Source of the DNA: an uncultured Maricaulis sp.
GTDB taxonomy: Bacteria > Pseudomonadota > Alphaproteobacteria > Caulobacterales > Maricaulaceae
Length of the DNA: 64,000 bases
Assembly (NCBI RefSeq): GCF_947259345.1
Contig: NZ_CAMYLS010000006.1
Location: forward strand, 28,861-92,860
Direction: 5' to 3'
Positions 1-8,856 of this stretch are shown here, piece after piece. The notes under the pieces are model-generated. The model saw only the letters and a program-made list of their open reading frames with translations. It searched no databases and was not told the DNA's origin. A program made the translations under genes and the position numbers. Within the stretch, counting starts at the first letter, position 1, and each line of letters opens with the position of its first letter.

Positions 1-113
1 GCCATGTCAGGGCCGGCCCTGAGGATGCAGAGAATTTCGCGGTCATCGGCGGTGATCTCGAAGAGGGCGACCTTGTCATCATTGATGCCCGAGATCCCGA
101 ACTTGAGCTTTAG
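1..113 (+). CDS. C-terminal end of an HlyD/MacA-type periplasmic adaptor (partial)
   Basis: An open frame enters from the left edge (first full codon at position 3) and stops at the TAG at 111-113. The 36 visible residues include GDLEEGDLVIID, which resembles the last beta-strand of membrane-fusion adaptors (G-L-x-x-G-D-x-V). It lies directly upstream of an ABC ATPase and an FtsX-type permease, the usual order adaptor-ATPase-permease of MacAB-like exporters. The call rests mostly on this context because so little of the protein is present. Confidence 0.6.
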   Translation, partial: HVRAGPEDAENFAVIGGDLEEGDLVIIDARDPELEL

Positions 114-157
114 AAGTCGCCATCCCCGGCGCCCGACATCCCTTCGCGGGTGCGCGG

Positions 158-850
158 ATGGCTAAGTCTTTGCCGGTGATCGAGGTCAGGCAAATAAGCC
201 GTGTCTACCAGCGCGCGAAGTCAAGCGTGGTTGCCCTTCGGGACGTGGATTTTTCGGCAATGGCCGGTGAGTGTATCGCCGTTGTCGGGCGCTCCGGCGC
301 AGGCAAGTCAACATTCCTGACAATACTGGGGCTTCTCGACCAGCCGGACGCCGGCACGGTGAGCTTTTTGGGGGAAGACGTTTCCGGCATCCCCCCCGCC
401 GCGCTTGCGCGCAGGCGGCGCGGACGGATCGGCTATCTTTTCCAGGATGCGGGGCTCATCGCTCGCATGCGTGTCTTGGACACTGTATGTTTGCCGATGC
501 GCTATGCTGGGCGGGCCGCAGATGACCGGAAAGCGGCAGCGTACAAAGCCCTCGACGCTGTCGAACTCTCGGAAAAGGCCAATCGGCGTGTAGAGGAGTT
601 GTCCGGCGGAGAGCGTCAACGCGTGGGGCTTGCGCGCGCCCTCGCGCTCGGCCCGCAGCTGCTTGTCTGTGATGAGCCATCCGCCGCGCTTGATGAGCAG
701 ACCACCGGGGTTATCGGGCGGCTCCTCAGCGACCACGCCAATCGCGGTGGCTGTGTGATTCTGGCAACCCACGATCCGCTCTTGATGCCGATCGCCGACC
801 GCATGATCCGTTTCACAAATGGCGCGGCCATCGAGGAGGCAAAGCCCTGA
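158..850 (+). CDS. ABC transporter ATP-binding protein, MacB/LolD type
   Basis: This 230-residue nucleotide-binding subunit would power an FtsX-type permease for efflux or lipoprotein release across the envelope. Walker A is GRSGAGKS at residues 44-51, the signature LSGGERQ is at 148-154, Walker B LLVCDEPSAALD is at 168-179, and the switch histidine is in ATHDP near 203. Length and motif spacing match the LolD/MacB ATPase group. Its stop overlaps the permease start by ATGA, so the two are translationally coupled. The substrate cannot be told from sequence. No strong ribosome binding site precedes the ATG. Confidence 0.9.
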   Translation: MAKSLPVIEVRQISRVYQRAKSSVVALRDVDFSAMAGECIAVVGRSGAGKSTFLTILGLLDQPDAGTVSFLGEDVSGIPPAALARRRRGRIGYLFQDAGLIARMRVLDTVCLPMRYAGRAADDRKAAAYKALDAVELSEKANRRVEELSGGERQRVGLARALALGPQLLVCDEPSAALDEQTTGVIGRLLSDHANRGGCVILATHDPLLMPIADRMIRFTNGAAIEEAKP

Positions 851-2061
851 TGCCGTTGTGGAACCAGATTTACATGGCGGTCTGGTCGATCACCACCCGG
901 CCGATTCGATCCTGTTTGATGGCCCTCACGCTCGGAGCGGGCGCCGGTTCTGTCGCGCTTGCGACTGCCATACTGGCGGGGTACGGCCAGCAGATGGAGC
1001 GGATGGTTTTCGGGGCGTATGCGCGATCGCTTGTCATCACGGAAAATACTCTCATCCATGACCGCTTCGGTCCCCCGCGAGTGTCGGATCTTGAGGCATT
1101 GGACCAGGAGCTGGGTACGCTCGTCGAGGCTCGCGCCGCCTGGCGGACAGGATTTGCCGAAGCGCAAGGTGACGGGGATCGATATGAAGTGCGGCTTTTC
1201 GGCGTTGTCGGGGACTATCAACGGGAAGCCAATATGGCTGTTGCGCACGGTCGAGCCTTCACACGGGCCGAACTCGCCGGAGCCGAACGTCAATGCATGC
1301 TCGGCGCGTCCGCGGCTGCCCGGCTGTTCGCGCGTCCGGCTGATGCGGTTGGCGCGCCGGTACGGATCAACGGTATCTCCTGCGCCGTCATCGGTGTTTT
1401 CGGGCCTGCAGAAACCAACACCGCCGAGCGCTATGCGTTGGGGGTTCTCCTGCCTTTCACCGCGATGGTACGCTACTTTGACCGGAGTGCGCATCTCGCG
1501 CCTGATGAAGCGAACCAGTTGACGGTGGTCTTGCTGGACCGACGCAGCATCAGCGCGGCACGCGAAACGGCTGACCGGATCTTGCGGCGAGAGCATGGTG
1601 CGCCGCTGTCACATGCTGCCCCGTTCCGGTTTGGCGACGAGAACGCGTCGCTGCGTGCCATGAATCGCCAACGTGACCTGCTCACGCGCTTGCTCTTCTC
1701 AATCGCCACGATATCGATGATCGCTGCCGCAATTGGCTATGGCGGCTATACGCTGTCCGCTGTGGAGACGCGGCGTCGGGATATCGCGTTGCAGATGGCC
1801 TGCGGGGCTCTTGGCAGTGACATCCTGTTTCAATTCATGCTGGAAAGCCTGATCCTCGGTGTTCTCGGCGCGGCCATCGGTGCTGGTGTGGCGGCGGGGC
1901 TGGGCTTTCTGGTATCGTCTCTCTGGGATATTCCGGTCGCTCTGGACCCCAGTTTGGCACTTGCGGCTTTGGCTGGCAGCATTGGTGCAGGTGTGGCCGC
2001 CGGGGCTTTGCCCGCAAGCCGCGCCGCCGCGGCGGCGCCCGCGCTTGCAGTCAAGGGCTAG
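850..2061 (+). CDS. ABC transporter permease, FtsX/MacB family
   Basis: This 403-residue integral membrane protein has one N-terminal membrane helix (about 19-43), a large periplasmic domain (about 45-275) and three C-terminal helices (about 280-300, 325-360 and 370-400). That is the MacB-PCD plus FtsX topology. The cytoplasmic stretch RRRDIALQMACGALGSDIL between helices 2 and 3 is the coupling loop typical of this family (R-x-x-E/D-I-x-x-x-x-A-x-G). It overlaps the ATPase by four bases and completes a three-gene transporter with the adaptor cut off at the left edge. Confidence 0.88.
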   Translation: MPLWNQIYMAVWSITTRPIRSCLMALTLGAGAGSVALATAILAGYGQQMERMVFGAYARSLVITENTLIHDRFGPPRVSDLEALDQELGTLVEARAAWRTGFAEAQGDGDRYEVRLFGVVGDYQREANMAVAHGRAFTRAELAGAERQCMLGASAAARLFARPADAVGAPVRINGISCAVIGVFGPAETNTAERYALGVLLPFTAMVRYFDRSAHLAPDEANQLTVVLLDRRSISAARETADRILRREHGAPLSHAAPFRFGDENASLRAMNRQRDLLTRLLFSIATISMIAAAIGYGGYTLSAVETRRRDIALQMACGALGSDILFQFMLESLILGVLGAAIGAGVAAGLGFLVSSLWDIPVALDPSLALAALAGSIGAGVAAGALPASRAAAAAPALAVKG

Positions 2062-2105
2062 ATTTGGTCAAGCCGTGCTTGTCACACCGCTGGTGGAGAC
2101 CGGGT

Positions 2106-2894
2106 CTAAAGCGAAAAGCTTCCGACGATCGGAATGTGGTCGGAGGCTTTTTCCTTACCGCGCGTCTTGGTGTGGATCTCGATGCCTTCAAGCCGGTCGG
2201 CCGCCTGCGGTGAGCACAGGAGATGGTCGATGCGGATGCCATGGCCCTTGTTCCAGCGACCGGCCTGGTAGTCGTAGAAGGTATACTGGTGGCCGCGCCC
2301 GTCGAGCTGTTCGAAGGCCTCGGTCAGGCCGAGCCATTTGAGCGCCCGGAAGGCGGCGCGCGTCTGCGGCAGGGCGAGGGCGTCGCGCTCCCATTCCGCG
2401 ATGTCCCAGCAATCACTGTCGCGCGGGATGCAATTATAGTCACCCGCCAGGATGAGCGGTTCTTCGAACGCCAGCAGGCCCTTGGCGTGCAGGCGCAGAC
2501 GCTCCATCCAGGCCAGCTTGTAGTCGTATTTGGGGCCGGGCGCAGGATTGCCATTGGGCAGGTAGATTGAGGCGACGCGGACCGGACCGCTGCTGGCCGA
2601 GATGACCGCCTCGATATAGCGCGCTTGTTCGTCACTCTCATCGCCGGGCAGGCCGCAACGGATCTCCTCGATCGGGTGTTTCGAGAGGATGGCAACGCCA
2701 TTATAGGACTTCTGGCCGTGGGTTTCGACGTTATAGCCGAGATCCTCGATCTCCATCCGCGGGAAACCCTCATCAACCGTCTTGATCTCCTGCAGGCAGG
2801 CGACATCCGGCTGGGCCTCGCGGAGCCAGTAGAGCACATTGGGCAGGCGGGCCTTGATGGAATTGACGTTCCAGGAGGCAACAGTCAGGGTCAT
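2106..2894 (-). CDS. xthA: Exodeoxyribonuclease III
   Basis: A 262-residue endonuclease/exonuclease/phosphatase-fold protein close in length to ExoIII (about 268). It repairs abasic sites and 3'-blocked ends in DNA. Visible family motifs are ASWNVNSIKARLP at 6-18, LQEIKT with metal-binding Glu36, GDYNCIP at 151-157, and DHIPIVGSF at the C-terminus with the catalytic Asp-His pair. It is transcribed alone, convergent with the permease upstream in the window and divergent from the secreted-protein genes that follow. Confidence 0.93.
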   Translation of the reverse strand: MTLTVASWNVNSIKARLPNVLYWLREAQPDVACLQEIKTVDEGFPRMEIEDLGYNVETHGQKSYNGVAILSKHPIEEIRCGLPGDESDEQARYIEAVISASSGPVRVASIYLPNGNPAPGPKYDYKLAWMERLRLHAKGLLAFEEPLILAGDYNCIPRDSDCWDIAEWERDALALPQTRAAFRALKWLGLTEAFEQLDGRGHQYTFYDYQAGRWNKGHGIRIDHLLCSPQAADRLEGIEIHTKTRGKEKASDHIPIVGSFSL

Positions 2895-2973
2895 GATGGG
2901 TCACGGGGTCCGGGTGGGCGAGATATGTCCAGCCTAACCCGTTTCGCAAACGAGAAAAGACGCGGAGCGCGGC

Positions 2974-3516
2974 ATGATGCAGAGACAGGGTGTTATCGCC
3001 GGGCTGGGAGCCCTCGCGCTGGCCGGGGCGTGTCAGGCGCAGGACGAAGCGCCGGTTCTGCGTGAGGAATTGATGCCGCTCGCCTTCCTTGCCGGCTCTT
3101 GCTGGACCGGGGTTTTCCAGGGCTCGGAAACCTTCGATGTGCATTGTTACGAGCCGGTCTATGACGGCCAGTATCTGCGTGATGTCCATGCCGTGCCGCA
3201 GGGAGCCACGATCTATCGTGGCGAGACGCTGTATCACTGGGACGCCGAGGCGGAGGTGATTACCTATCGCTATTACAACTCCATCGGCGGTGTCTCCGAT
3301 GGCACCATAACCCCGGATGGAGACCGCCTGCTCTTCCCTGACGAAACCCATCGCGGGCAGGATGGTGAGGAACGGGTCTTCTCGACGGTCATGGAGATCA
3401 CCGGGCCGGACGGCTATTCGGTTGTCACACGCGAGAACGACGCGGTCGTCATGCAGGTCAATTTCCAGCGCATTTCGCGTCAGGAGGCCGATGAGCTGAT
3501 TCCGGGGGGATTATGA
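2974..3516 (+). CDS. Hypothetical secreted protein with a lipocalin-like domain signature
   Basis: 180 residues with an N-terminal signal sequence (about 1-22, ending in CQAQ). The mature part begins with LAFLAGSCWTGVFQG, a pattern like the L-x-F-L-x-G-x-W-x-G start of small lipocalin/THAP4-like beta-barrels. An alternating strand pattern follows with no catalytic motif. It overlaps the next gene by four bases (ATGA), so the two form a small operon. Two cysteines (in GSCW and VHCYE) could form a disulfide. The function is unknown to me. Confidence 0.75.
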   Translation: MMQRQGVIAGLGALALAGACQAQDEAPVLREELMPLAFLAGSCWTGVFQGSETFDVHCYEPVYDGQYLRDVHAVPQGATIYRGETLYHWDAEAEVITYRYYNSIGGVSDGTITPDGDRLLFPDETHRGQDGEERVFSTVMEITGPDGYSVVTRENDAVVMQVNFQRISRQEADELIPGGL

Positions 3517-3863
3517 GCGAAACACCCAAACGCCTTTCCCTGATCTGGCCCAGCCTGGCGACCATCGCCGTGCTGGGCTTCGGCTTTGTCAGCATGGGCC
3601 TGTGGTTGCCGGCCCTGATGATGTTCGACGCACCGGGATCGACCGAGAACCAGGCATTGGTGGCGTTCGCGCTCTATTCCAGCGCCGGCCCCGTGGTGGC
3701 GATACTGGCCGTCATCATCGGCTGGGTCCGGGTCATCATGAAGCAGCGCGGTTCCGGCCTCAAATGGATGCTGGTCATCCCGCTTCTGTGGATTGCCGGC
3801 CTCGTCGGATGGCTGGTGTTCGCGACCGCCGTCTGTGGCGACACATTCGACTGCAGCGCTTGA
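3513..3863 (+). CDS. Small hypothetical membrane protein
   Basis: 116 residues with three predicted membrane helices: about 13-38 (ATIAVLGFGFVSMGLWLPAL), 45-70 and 84-106 (MLVIPLLWIAGLVGWLVFAT). A short basic loop (MKQRGSG) separates helices 2 and 3. It starts inside the stop codon of the preceding secreted-protein gene, so the two are probably co-expressed. No family is recognised. Confidence 0.75.
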   Translation: MSETPKRLSLIWPSLATIAVLGFGFVSMGLWLPALMMFDAPGSTENQALVAFALYSSAGPVVAILAVIIGWVRVIMKQRGSGLKWMLVIPLLWIAGLVGWLVFATAVCGDTFDCSA

Positions 3864-3956
3864 GGCGCGGCGCCCCGTCCGACCAGAGCGGCGGGGTCGA
3901 TTGCATCCGATCCCGTGTGTCGCGGCATCTGAAGGCCAGGCACACAGGGGATTATC

Positions 3957-5219
3957 ATGTGGATTTCAAAACCGGCACTGGCGGCCCTCACGGCCGCGAC
4001 CATTCTGACATCCGGCGCCGCCGCGCAGGAGGCAGTCTTTCACTATGACGGGGATTTGCGGCTGAGCCCGCAGACCGGCAGGCTGGTAGCCGACTGGTCA
4101 CTGACCGTCACGGATGACGACCTCACGGAAGTTACCTTCTTTCTCAACACAGCACTCGGCGAGGCGTGGATTGGCGGCTCGGGCGTCACCGGGGCGACGA
4201 GCGATCTTGCCGAAGGCTTCAACGGTCAGATGCGCGCCTACACGATAGCGCTGGCGCCCTCGGTCGATGGCGCGGACCGGGTCATCGAGATGCGCTATGC
4301 GGGCGCGCTCTTCCCGGAACCGCCAGCCGTGCCGATCAATACGCTCGACCCCGACAAGATCGAGCTCACGGTCGATAGTTTCTGGATGCCCTTCGATGCG
4401 CGCTTCTCGTCTTTGATCACAGCGGATCTGGACATCTGGCTGCCCGGCGCGTGGGACGGGGTCACCATGCAGTCGATCATACGGACGCCCGGCGGTTTCC
4501 ATATCGACCAGGACAATCCCGCGCTGGATCTGGCCTTCACACTGATGTCGGACTTCGAGCGCCACGCCGCGCCCGGCTATGCGATCTATGACACGCGTGA
4601 TCCGGCAGGGGCGGGCATCGAGTTGGCAGTGGCCGCACTCGACCATTGCACGACCTATCTCAACGCCCTGTCCGGTGCGGCAGGCCCCTTGCCGAACGCC
4701 TCCATCGTCGTGACCAGCCGCCATGAGGGCGGGTATTCGCGCGGCACATTGATCGCCCTGACCGATATCGCGGAAAGCTCGGAGGCCAGCCTGACCCAGT
4801 TTGTCTGTCATGAGCTCAGCCACTATTGGAGCCATGGCAATGCCATGACGGTCGAGAACTGGCTCAATGAGAGTTTTGCCGACTATGTCGCCATCATGGG
4901 CATGCGTGACGCGCTGGGCGAGACGGTCTTCGAGGAGCGGCTGGCCCGCTATCAGCGCCAGATCGACAATGCGTCGGCAGACTTGCCGCCGGTGTGGACG
5001 CCGGAGACCACCGAGCGCCCGCCCTATCTGGTCGCTTACCGCAAGGGACCGCTCGCCCTGGCACGGGCCGAGGCGCTCATTGGCCGCGAGGCCTTTGCCC
5101 GCTTCATCCAGGCGGTGATGGAGGCACGGGTCTCGACGACACTGCAGATGCTGGACGTGTTTGAAGCGGTCGGGGGTGCCGAGGCGCGCGCGCAGTTCGA
5201 GGCGATACTGGCCGAATAG
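3957..5219 (+). CDS. Secreted M1-like (gluzincin) metallopeptidase homologue
   Basis: 420 residues with a signal peptide (about 1-22, ending AAAQ). The zinc motif HELSH is at 285-289 and a third ligand, Glu305, sits in WLNESFADY. This matches the H-E-x-x-H...N-E layout of M1 aminopeptidases. The spacing between the second His and the Glu is 15 residues rather than the usual 18, and the aminopeptidase G-x-M-E-N motif is not seen upstream; EGGYSRG stands near that place. The N-terminal part is beta-rich, as in M1 proteins. It is probably a periplasmic or exported zinc protease of atypical type. Confidence 0.75.
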   Translation: MWISKPALAALTAATILTSGAAAQEAVFHYDGDLRLSPQTGRLVADWSLTVTDDDLTEVTFFLNTALGEAWIGGSGVTGATSDLAEGFNGQMRAYTIALAPSVDGADRVIEMRYAGALFPEPPAVPINTLDPDKIELTVDSFWMPFDARFSSLITADLDIWLPGAWDGVTMQSIIRTPGGFHIDQDNPALDLAFTLMSDFERHAAPGYAIYDTRDPAGAGIELAVAALDHCTTYLNALSGAAGPLPNASIVVTSRHEGGYSRGTLIALTDIAESSEASLTQFVCHELSHYWSHGNAMTVENWLNESFADYVAIMGMRDALGETVFEERLARYQRQIDNASADLPPVWTPETTERPPYLVAYRKGPLALARAEALIGREAFARFIQAVMEARVSTTLQMLDVFEAVGGAEARAQFEAILAE

Positions 5220-5221
5220 GA

Positions 5222-5899
5222 TCAGTGCTCCAGAAAGGTCGTGAAATTGTCCACCTCCGCCCGCTCTGAGCGTAGCGTGTTCACCGGGGCATCCGGGTCG
5301 GCATGGCCCAGCGCCATGCCGCACCAGATCCGTTCCTCCGGTGACAGGCCGATAGCGGCGCCGACGGTTTTCCAGCGTGTCATCCAGGCTTCCTGGGCGC
5401 AGGTCGCCAGGCCCTTTTCCTCGGCTGCCAGCATGACGCACATGATGAACATGCCCAGATGGCCCCATTGATTGGGGTTCATGCGCGCGTCGAGGCTGAA
5501 AAAAAGGCCGACCGGGGCGCCGAAGAACTCGAAATTCTTGAGCAGGTGATTGAGCCGCGCCGGCTTGTTGTCGCGATCAATCCCCATCGTCTCATACATC
5601 TGCTCGCCCAGCTGGTGCCGACGCGTGCGGAAGGGTTCCCAGAGCGATTGCGGGTAGGCGCCGAAATCATTCTCGTCGCCAAACGGATCGACCTCGAGGC
5701 GCATGCGGACCGTATCGATCACGCGCTGGCGCGCCTTGCCCGTGACGACATGCACAGTCCAGGGCTGAACATTGCCGCCCGAGGCCGCCCAGCGCGCCGT
5801 GTCGAGGATATCGCGGATCTCGGCCTCGCTGACTGGCGTGTCGAGAAAGGCGCGCGTCGAGATGCGTCGCCGGGCGATGTCGGAGAAAGTGGCAGTCAT
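5222..5899 (-). CDS. Nitroreductase family protein (FMN-dependent oxidoreductase)
   Basis: 225 residues. The N-terminal RRRISTRAF at about 10-18, followed by AARWAASGGNVQPW-type residues near 34-47, is the classic nitroreductase FMN-binding start (R-x-S-x-R-x-F ... A-x-x-A-P-S-x-x-N-x-Q-P-W), here with GGN in place of PSN. The C-terminal ERIWCGMALGHADPDAPVN matches the family's G-Y-P-D region. It would reduce nitro compounds, quinones or similar acceptors using NAD(P)H. It runs in the same direction as the DUF1428 gene just upstream, with about 6 bases between them. Confidence 0.9.
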   Translation of the reverse strand: MTATFSDIARRRISTRAFLDTPVSEAEIRDILDTARWAASGGNVQPWTVHVVTGKARQRVIDTVRMRLEVDPFGDENDFGAYPQSLWEPFRTRRHQLGEQMYETMGIDRDNKPARLNHLLKNFEFFGAPVGLFFSLDARMNPNQWGHLGMFIMCVMLAAEEKGLATCAQEAWMTRWKTVGAAIGLSPEERIWCGMALGHADPDAPVNTLRSERAEVDNFTTFLEH

Positions 5900-5905
5900 G
5901 GATGC

Positions 5906-6253
5906 TCAAAGCCCCACGAGCGGTTCGAAGCCACCGAAGATGAGGCGCTTTCCGTCGAACGGCATTTCATCGGCTTTCATGCGCGGATCTGCCATCATTT
6001 TTTCCATCGCGGCGTCGGCTGTCGCCTTGTCGGGCCAGACGGCCCAGGAAAAGGTCACGGTTTCGCCGTCCTGTTTCTTCACCGCCTTGGGGAAGGAGGT
6101 CAGCTCGCCCTCCGGTACATCCGCGCCCCAGCAATCGACGGCCTGAAGCGCGCCGTATTCCTTCATCATCGCGCACATCACTTCGCTGCTTTCGATGAAG
6201 GCCTCGCGATTGGCGTCAGGCACGGCTGCGACATATCCTTGAACATAGGCCAT
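5906..6253 (-). CDS. DUF1428 family protein
   Basis: 115 residues starting MAYVQGYVAAVP. I chose the internal start at 6253 because a good ribosome binding site (GGGAGGA) lies just before it and DUF1428 proteins begin there. The family is a small alpha/beta ferredoxin-like (dimeric barrel-type) domain of unknown biochemical role. FSWAVWPDKATADAAMEKM is typical of it. It is followed closely by the nitroreductase gene, suggesting an operon. Confidence 0.88.
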   Translation of the reverse strand: MAYVQGYVAAVPDANREAFIESSEVMCAMMKEYGALQAVDCWGADVPEGELTSFPKAVKKQDGETVTFSWAVWPDKATADAAMEKMMADPRMKADEMPFDGKRLIFGGFEPLVGL

Positions 6254-6312
6254 GATTTTTTCCTCCCGGTGTGTCAGCCGAGGATAGGCCAGCAAGACGT
6301 CGTTCGCGATAG

Positions 6313-6642
6313 CTAGATTGAGAAACTTGTGCCGCAACCGCAGGCCGCTGTGGCATTGGGATTGTGGATCTTGAAGCTGGCACCGATCAGTTCGTCGACA
6401 TAATCGATTTCCGAACCTTCCAGAAAGGGCAGGGAGGCTTCGTCGATGACCACTTTGGCGCCGTCGCGTTCAATCACCTGATCGTCCTCATTGACCGTTT
6501 CGTCGAGGTCGAACGTGTAGGAAAAGCCCGAGCAGCCACCGCCGACCACACCGATGCGCAGCAGGCCGGTTGAGGCTTGGGCGGCGATAATGGTGTTGAT
6601 CTGTTTCGCGGCGGACGCGGAGAGCGAGACATTAACGGACAT
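6313..6642 (-). CDS. erpA: IscA/ErpA-type iron-sulfur cluster carrier
   Basis: 109 residues from the ATG at 6642. Upstream in-frame codons lack a family match, so the shorter form is preferred. The A-type carrier cysteines are present: one in VGGGCSGFSY and two in the C-terminal ACGCG. Such proteins carry [2Fe-2S] or [4Fe-4S] clusters from the assembly machinery to target enzymes. It is divergent from dgt across about 94 bases. ErpA and IscA are hard to separate without an alignment, so the symbol is tentative. Confidence 0.88.
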   Translation of the reverse strand: MSVNVSLSASAAKQINTIIAAQASTGLLRIGVVGGGCSGFSYTFDLDETVNEDDQVIERDGAKVVIDEASLPFLEGSEIDYVDELIGASFKIHNPNATAACGCGTSFSI

Positions 6643-6736
6643 GGTAGAGCCTGACACTTGACCCGGCGGGTCTTTGGTTTCTGCCTGTATCATCCTATAT
6701 GGACCCACCCTTGCGCGGATAAAAGGCCCCCCTGAC

Positions 6737-7927
6737 ATGATCATCGCCGCGACCGACCGAACCCGTGCGCCCTATGCCTGTCATCCGGCGGAGTCGCGCG
6801 GCCGCCGCTTTGCCCAGCCCGACAGTGCCATGCGTAACGCCTTCCAGCGCGATCGCGACCGGATCATCCACTCCGCGGCCTTTCGGCGCCTGAAGGAGAA
6901 GACCCAGGTTTTCGTGGCCCATGAAGGCGATCAATATCGTACACGCCTGACCCATTCACTGGAAGTCTCGCAGATCGCCCGGACGCTGGCCCGGGCCTTG
7001 CGCGGCGATGAGGACCTCGCCGAAGCCCTCGCGCTGGCCCATGATCTCGGACACCCCCCCTTCGGTCATGAGGGCGAGCGGGTACTGGCCCAGAAGATGA
7101 AGGATTTTGGCGGCTTCGACCACAACGCCCAGACCCTGCGCGTGATCACCAAGCTGGAAGTGCGTTACCCGGAATTTGACGGCCTGAATCTGACCTGGGA
7201 GACGCTTGAGGGCGTCGTCAAACATAATGGCCCCCTTCTGGGAGCTGGCCAGGATGAGGCCAGCCTGCCCTGGGCCTTCACCGACTATGATGGCTGGCGG
7301 GCGCTGGAATTCGAGACCCATGCCGGCCTCGAGGCACAGATCGCCGCACTGGCCGACGATATCGCCTATAACAATCACGACATTGACGATGGATTGCGAT
7401 CCGGATTGCTGGAATTGGAGCCGTTGCTTGAATTGCCGCTGGTCGGCGATATTTTCACGCGTGCCCGCGAAAATTGGCCGGACAAGCCACAGGCGATCAT
7501 CGTCCACGAGGCCGTGCGCGAATTGATCGGTGTGATGGTCGAGGATGTCTTGACCGAAACGCGCCGCCGTCTGGACTTGGCAAAACCTGAGAGTGCGGAG
7601 GCCCTGCGGGCGCTTGATCACCCGGTTGTTGCCTTCTCCGAAGAGATGGTTTTGCATCTGGCCGCGCTGCGTCGCCATCTCTTTGCCCACATGTATCGCC
7701 ACTACAAGGTCAACAGAATGATGAGCCAGGCACGCCGGGTCGCCAGTGATTTGTTTGACCTGTATCTGAGTGATCCCGGCGTAATGCCAAATGATGTTCA
7801 GGCCAGCATGTCGGGGGCCGGAACAGCGCAGTCGGCGCGGGCGATTTGTGACTATATCGCCGGAATGACAGATCGCTTTGCAGTGGAAGAGCACAGACGG
7901 CTTTTCACCGTGCAGGGGTATTTCTAA
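6737..7927 (+). CDS. dgt: Deoxyguanosinetriphosphate triphosphohydrolase-like protein
   Basis: 396 residues from the ATG at 6737 (MIIAATDRTRAPYACHP). It has an HD-domain metal site: RTRLTHSLEVSQIAR carries the first His, and LAHDLGHPPFGHEGE carries the H-D pair and following His. DDIAYNNHDIDDGLRSG is also characteristic of the dGTPase family. It hydrolyses dNTPs to nucleoside and tripolyphosphate, affecting dNTP pools. In several alphaproteobacteria I recall argS following it; here a SPOR-domain gene comes next. Confidence 0.93.
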   Translation: MIIAATDRTRAPYACHPAESRGRRFAQPDSAMRNAFQRDRDRIIHSAAFRRLKEKTQVFVAHEGDQYRTRLTHSLEVSQIARTLARALRGDEDLAEALALAHDLGHPPFGHEGERVLAQKMKDFGGFDHNAQTLRVITKLEVRYPEFDGLNLTWETLEGVVKHNGPLLGAGQDEASLPWAFTDYDGWRALEFETHAGLEAQIAALADDIAYNNHDIDDGLRSGLLELEPLLELPLVGDIFTRARENWPDKPQAIIVHEAVRELIGVMVEDVLTETRRRLDLAKPESAEALRALDHPVVAFSEEMVLHLAALRRHLFAHMYRHYKVNRMMSQARRVASDLFDLYLSDPGVMPNDVQASMSGAGTAQSARAICDYIAGMTDRFAVEEHRRLFTVQGYF

Positions 7928-8025
7928 ACTGTCGCGGCGGTAAGGTCATTCAGGCCGCAGTGTTATCGTATGGCGACCTGTCGCGATTCGCGCGGCCGCC
8001 GGACCTGAGGTGAGAACCGGAATTC

Positions 8026-8856
8026 ATGACAGACCAGGACGAGGAAAGCCGGATCGGCGCCTATGCCCCACCGGCGGACGAGTTTGCCACCTTTGACGCC
8101 CGTGACGAGGATGCCCGTCGCGGCCTGCTTCTGCTGACCACGGCCCTGGCCGCTTTTGTCCTGTTTCTCGGCGTGGTCTGGAGCGCCTATAATCAGGGTC
8201 TGCGCGATAGTGGCCGCGATGGTGCGCCACGCCTCATTCCCAATGAAGAACCCTATCGCGAGCGCCCGGTTGATCCCGGTGGCGCCGAGACGCCGGACAC
8301 GGAGCTGGAAGTCTATGACCGCCTGACAGGTGATGATGCGGGTGATGACACCGTCTCGCTGCGTCCGGCACCGGAAGAGCCTCTGGAAGATTCGGGCCGC
8401 CCGGGCCTGCGGGTCGAACAGGTGGATGCCGATGAGGCCGCCGATCCGACGGTCGAGACCGAGGCCCTGCCGGACGCGACCCCGCGCCCGGCACCGGAGC
8501 GCCCGGCGCGCCAGCCCGATCCGGAACCCGAACCACAGGCACCGGCCAGCGAACCCGATCCGGCCCCGGCTGAAACCGCGACGGCGACGCCCGGTGTTGA
8601 CGTGTCGGGCAGCTGGGTCGTGCAGATCGCCTCTTTCCGGACCGAAGCCGATGCCGAAGCGGCCTGGGTCGCCTTTCGGACGCGCTTCGCCGATATCTCC
8701 GCCGGCATGGCGCCGGATGTGGCCTCGGTCGAGATTGAGGGACGCGGCACGTATCATCGCCTGCGCATCGCCGCCTTTGCCGATCGCGGTGATGCGGTCA
8801 ACTTCTGCTCGACCCTGCAATCGCGCGGGCAAGACTGCCTGGTGGCACGCCGATGA
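8026..8856 (+). CDS. SPOR-domain inner-membrane protein
   Basis: 276 residues: a short cytoplasmic head, one membrane helix at about 33-55 (GLLLLTTALAAFVLFLGVVW), a long acidic/proline-rich periplasmic linker (about 70-195, many D/E/P), and a C-terminal SPOR domain (about 198-276, WVVQIASFRTEADAEAAW). SPOR domains bind denuded glycan strands at division sites. This single-pass linker-SPOR layout resembles FtsN-like and other septal proteins, though FtsN identity is not claimed. It overlaps nagZ by four bases. Confidence 0.9.
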   Translation: MTDQDEESRIGAYAPPADEFATFDARDEDARRGLLLLTTALAAFVLFLGVVWSAYNQGLRDSGRDGAPRLIPNEEPYRERPVDPGGAETPDTELEVYDRLTGDDAGDDTVSLRPAPEEPLEDSGRPGLRVEQVDADEAADPTVETEALPDATPRPAPERPARQPDPEPEPQAPASEPDPAPAETATATPGVDVSGSWVVQIASFRTEADAEAAWVAFRTRFADISAGMAPDVASVEIEGRGTYHRLRIAAFADRGDAVNFCSTLQSRGQDCLVARR

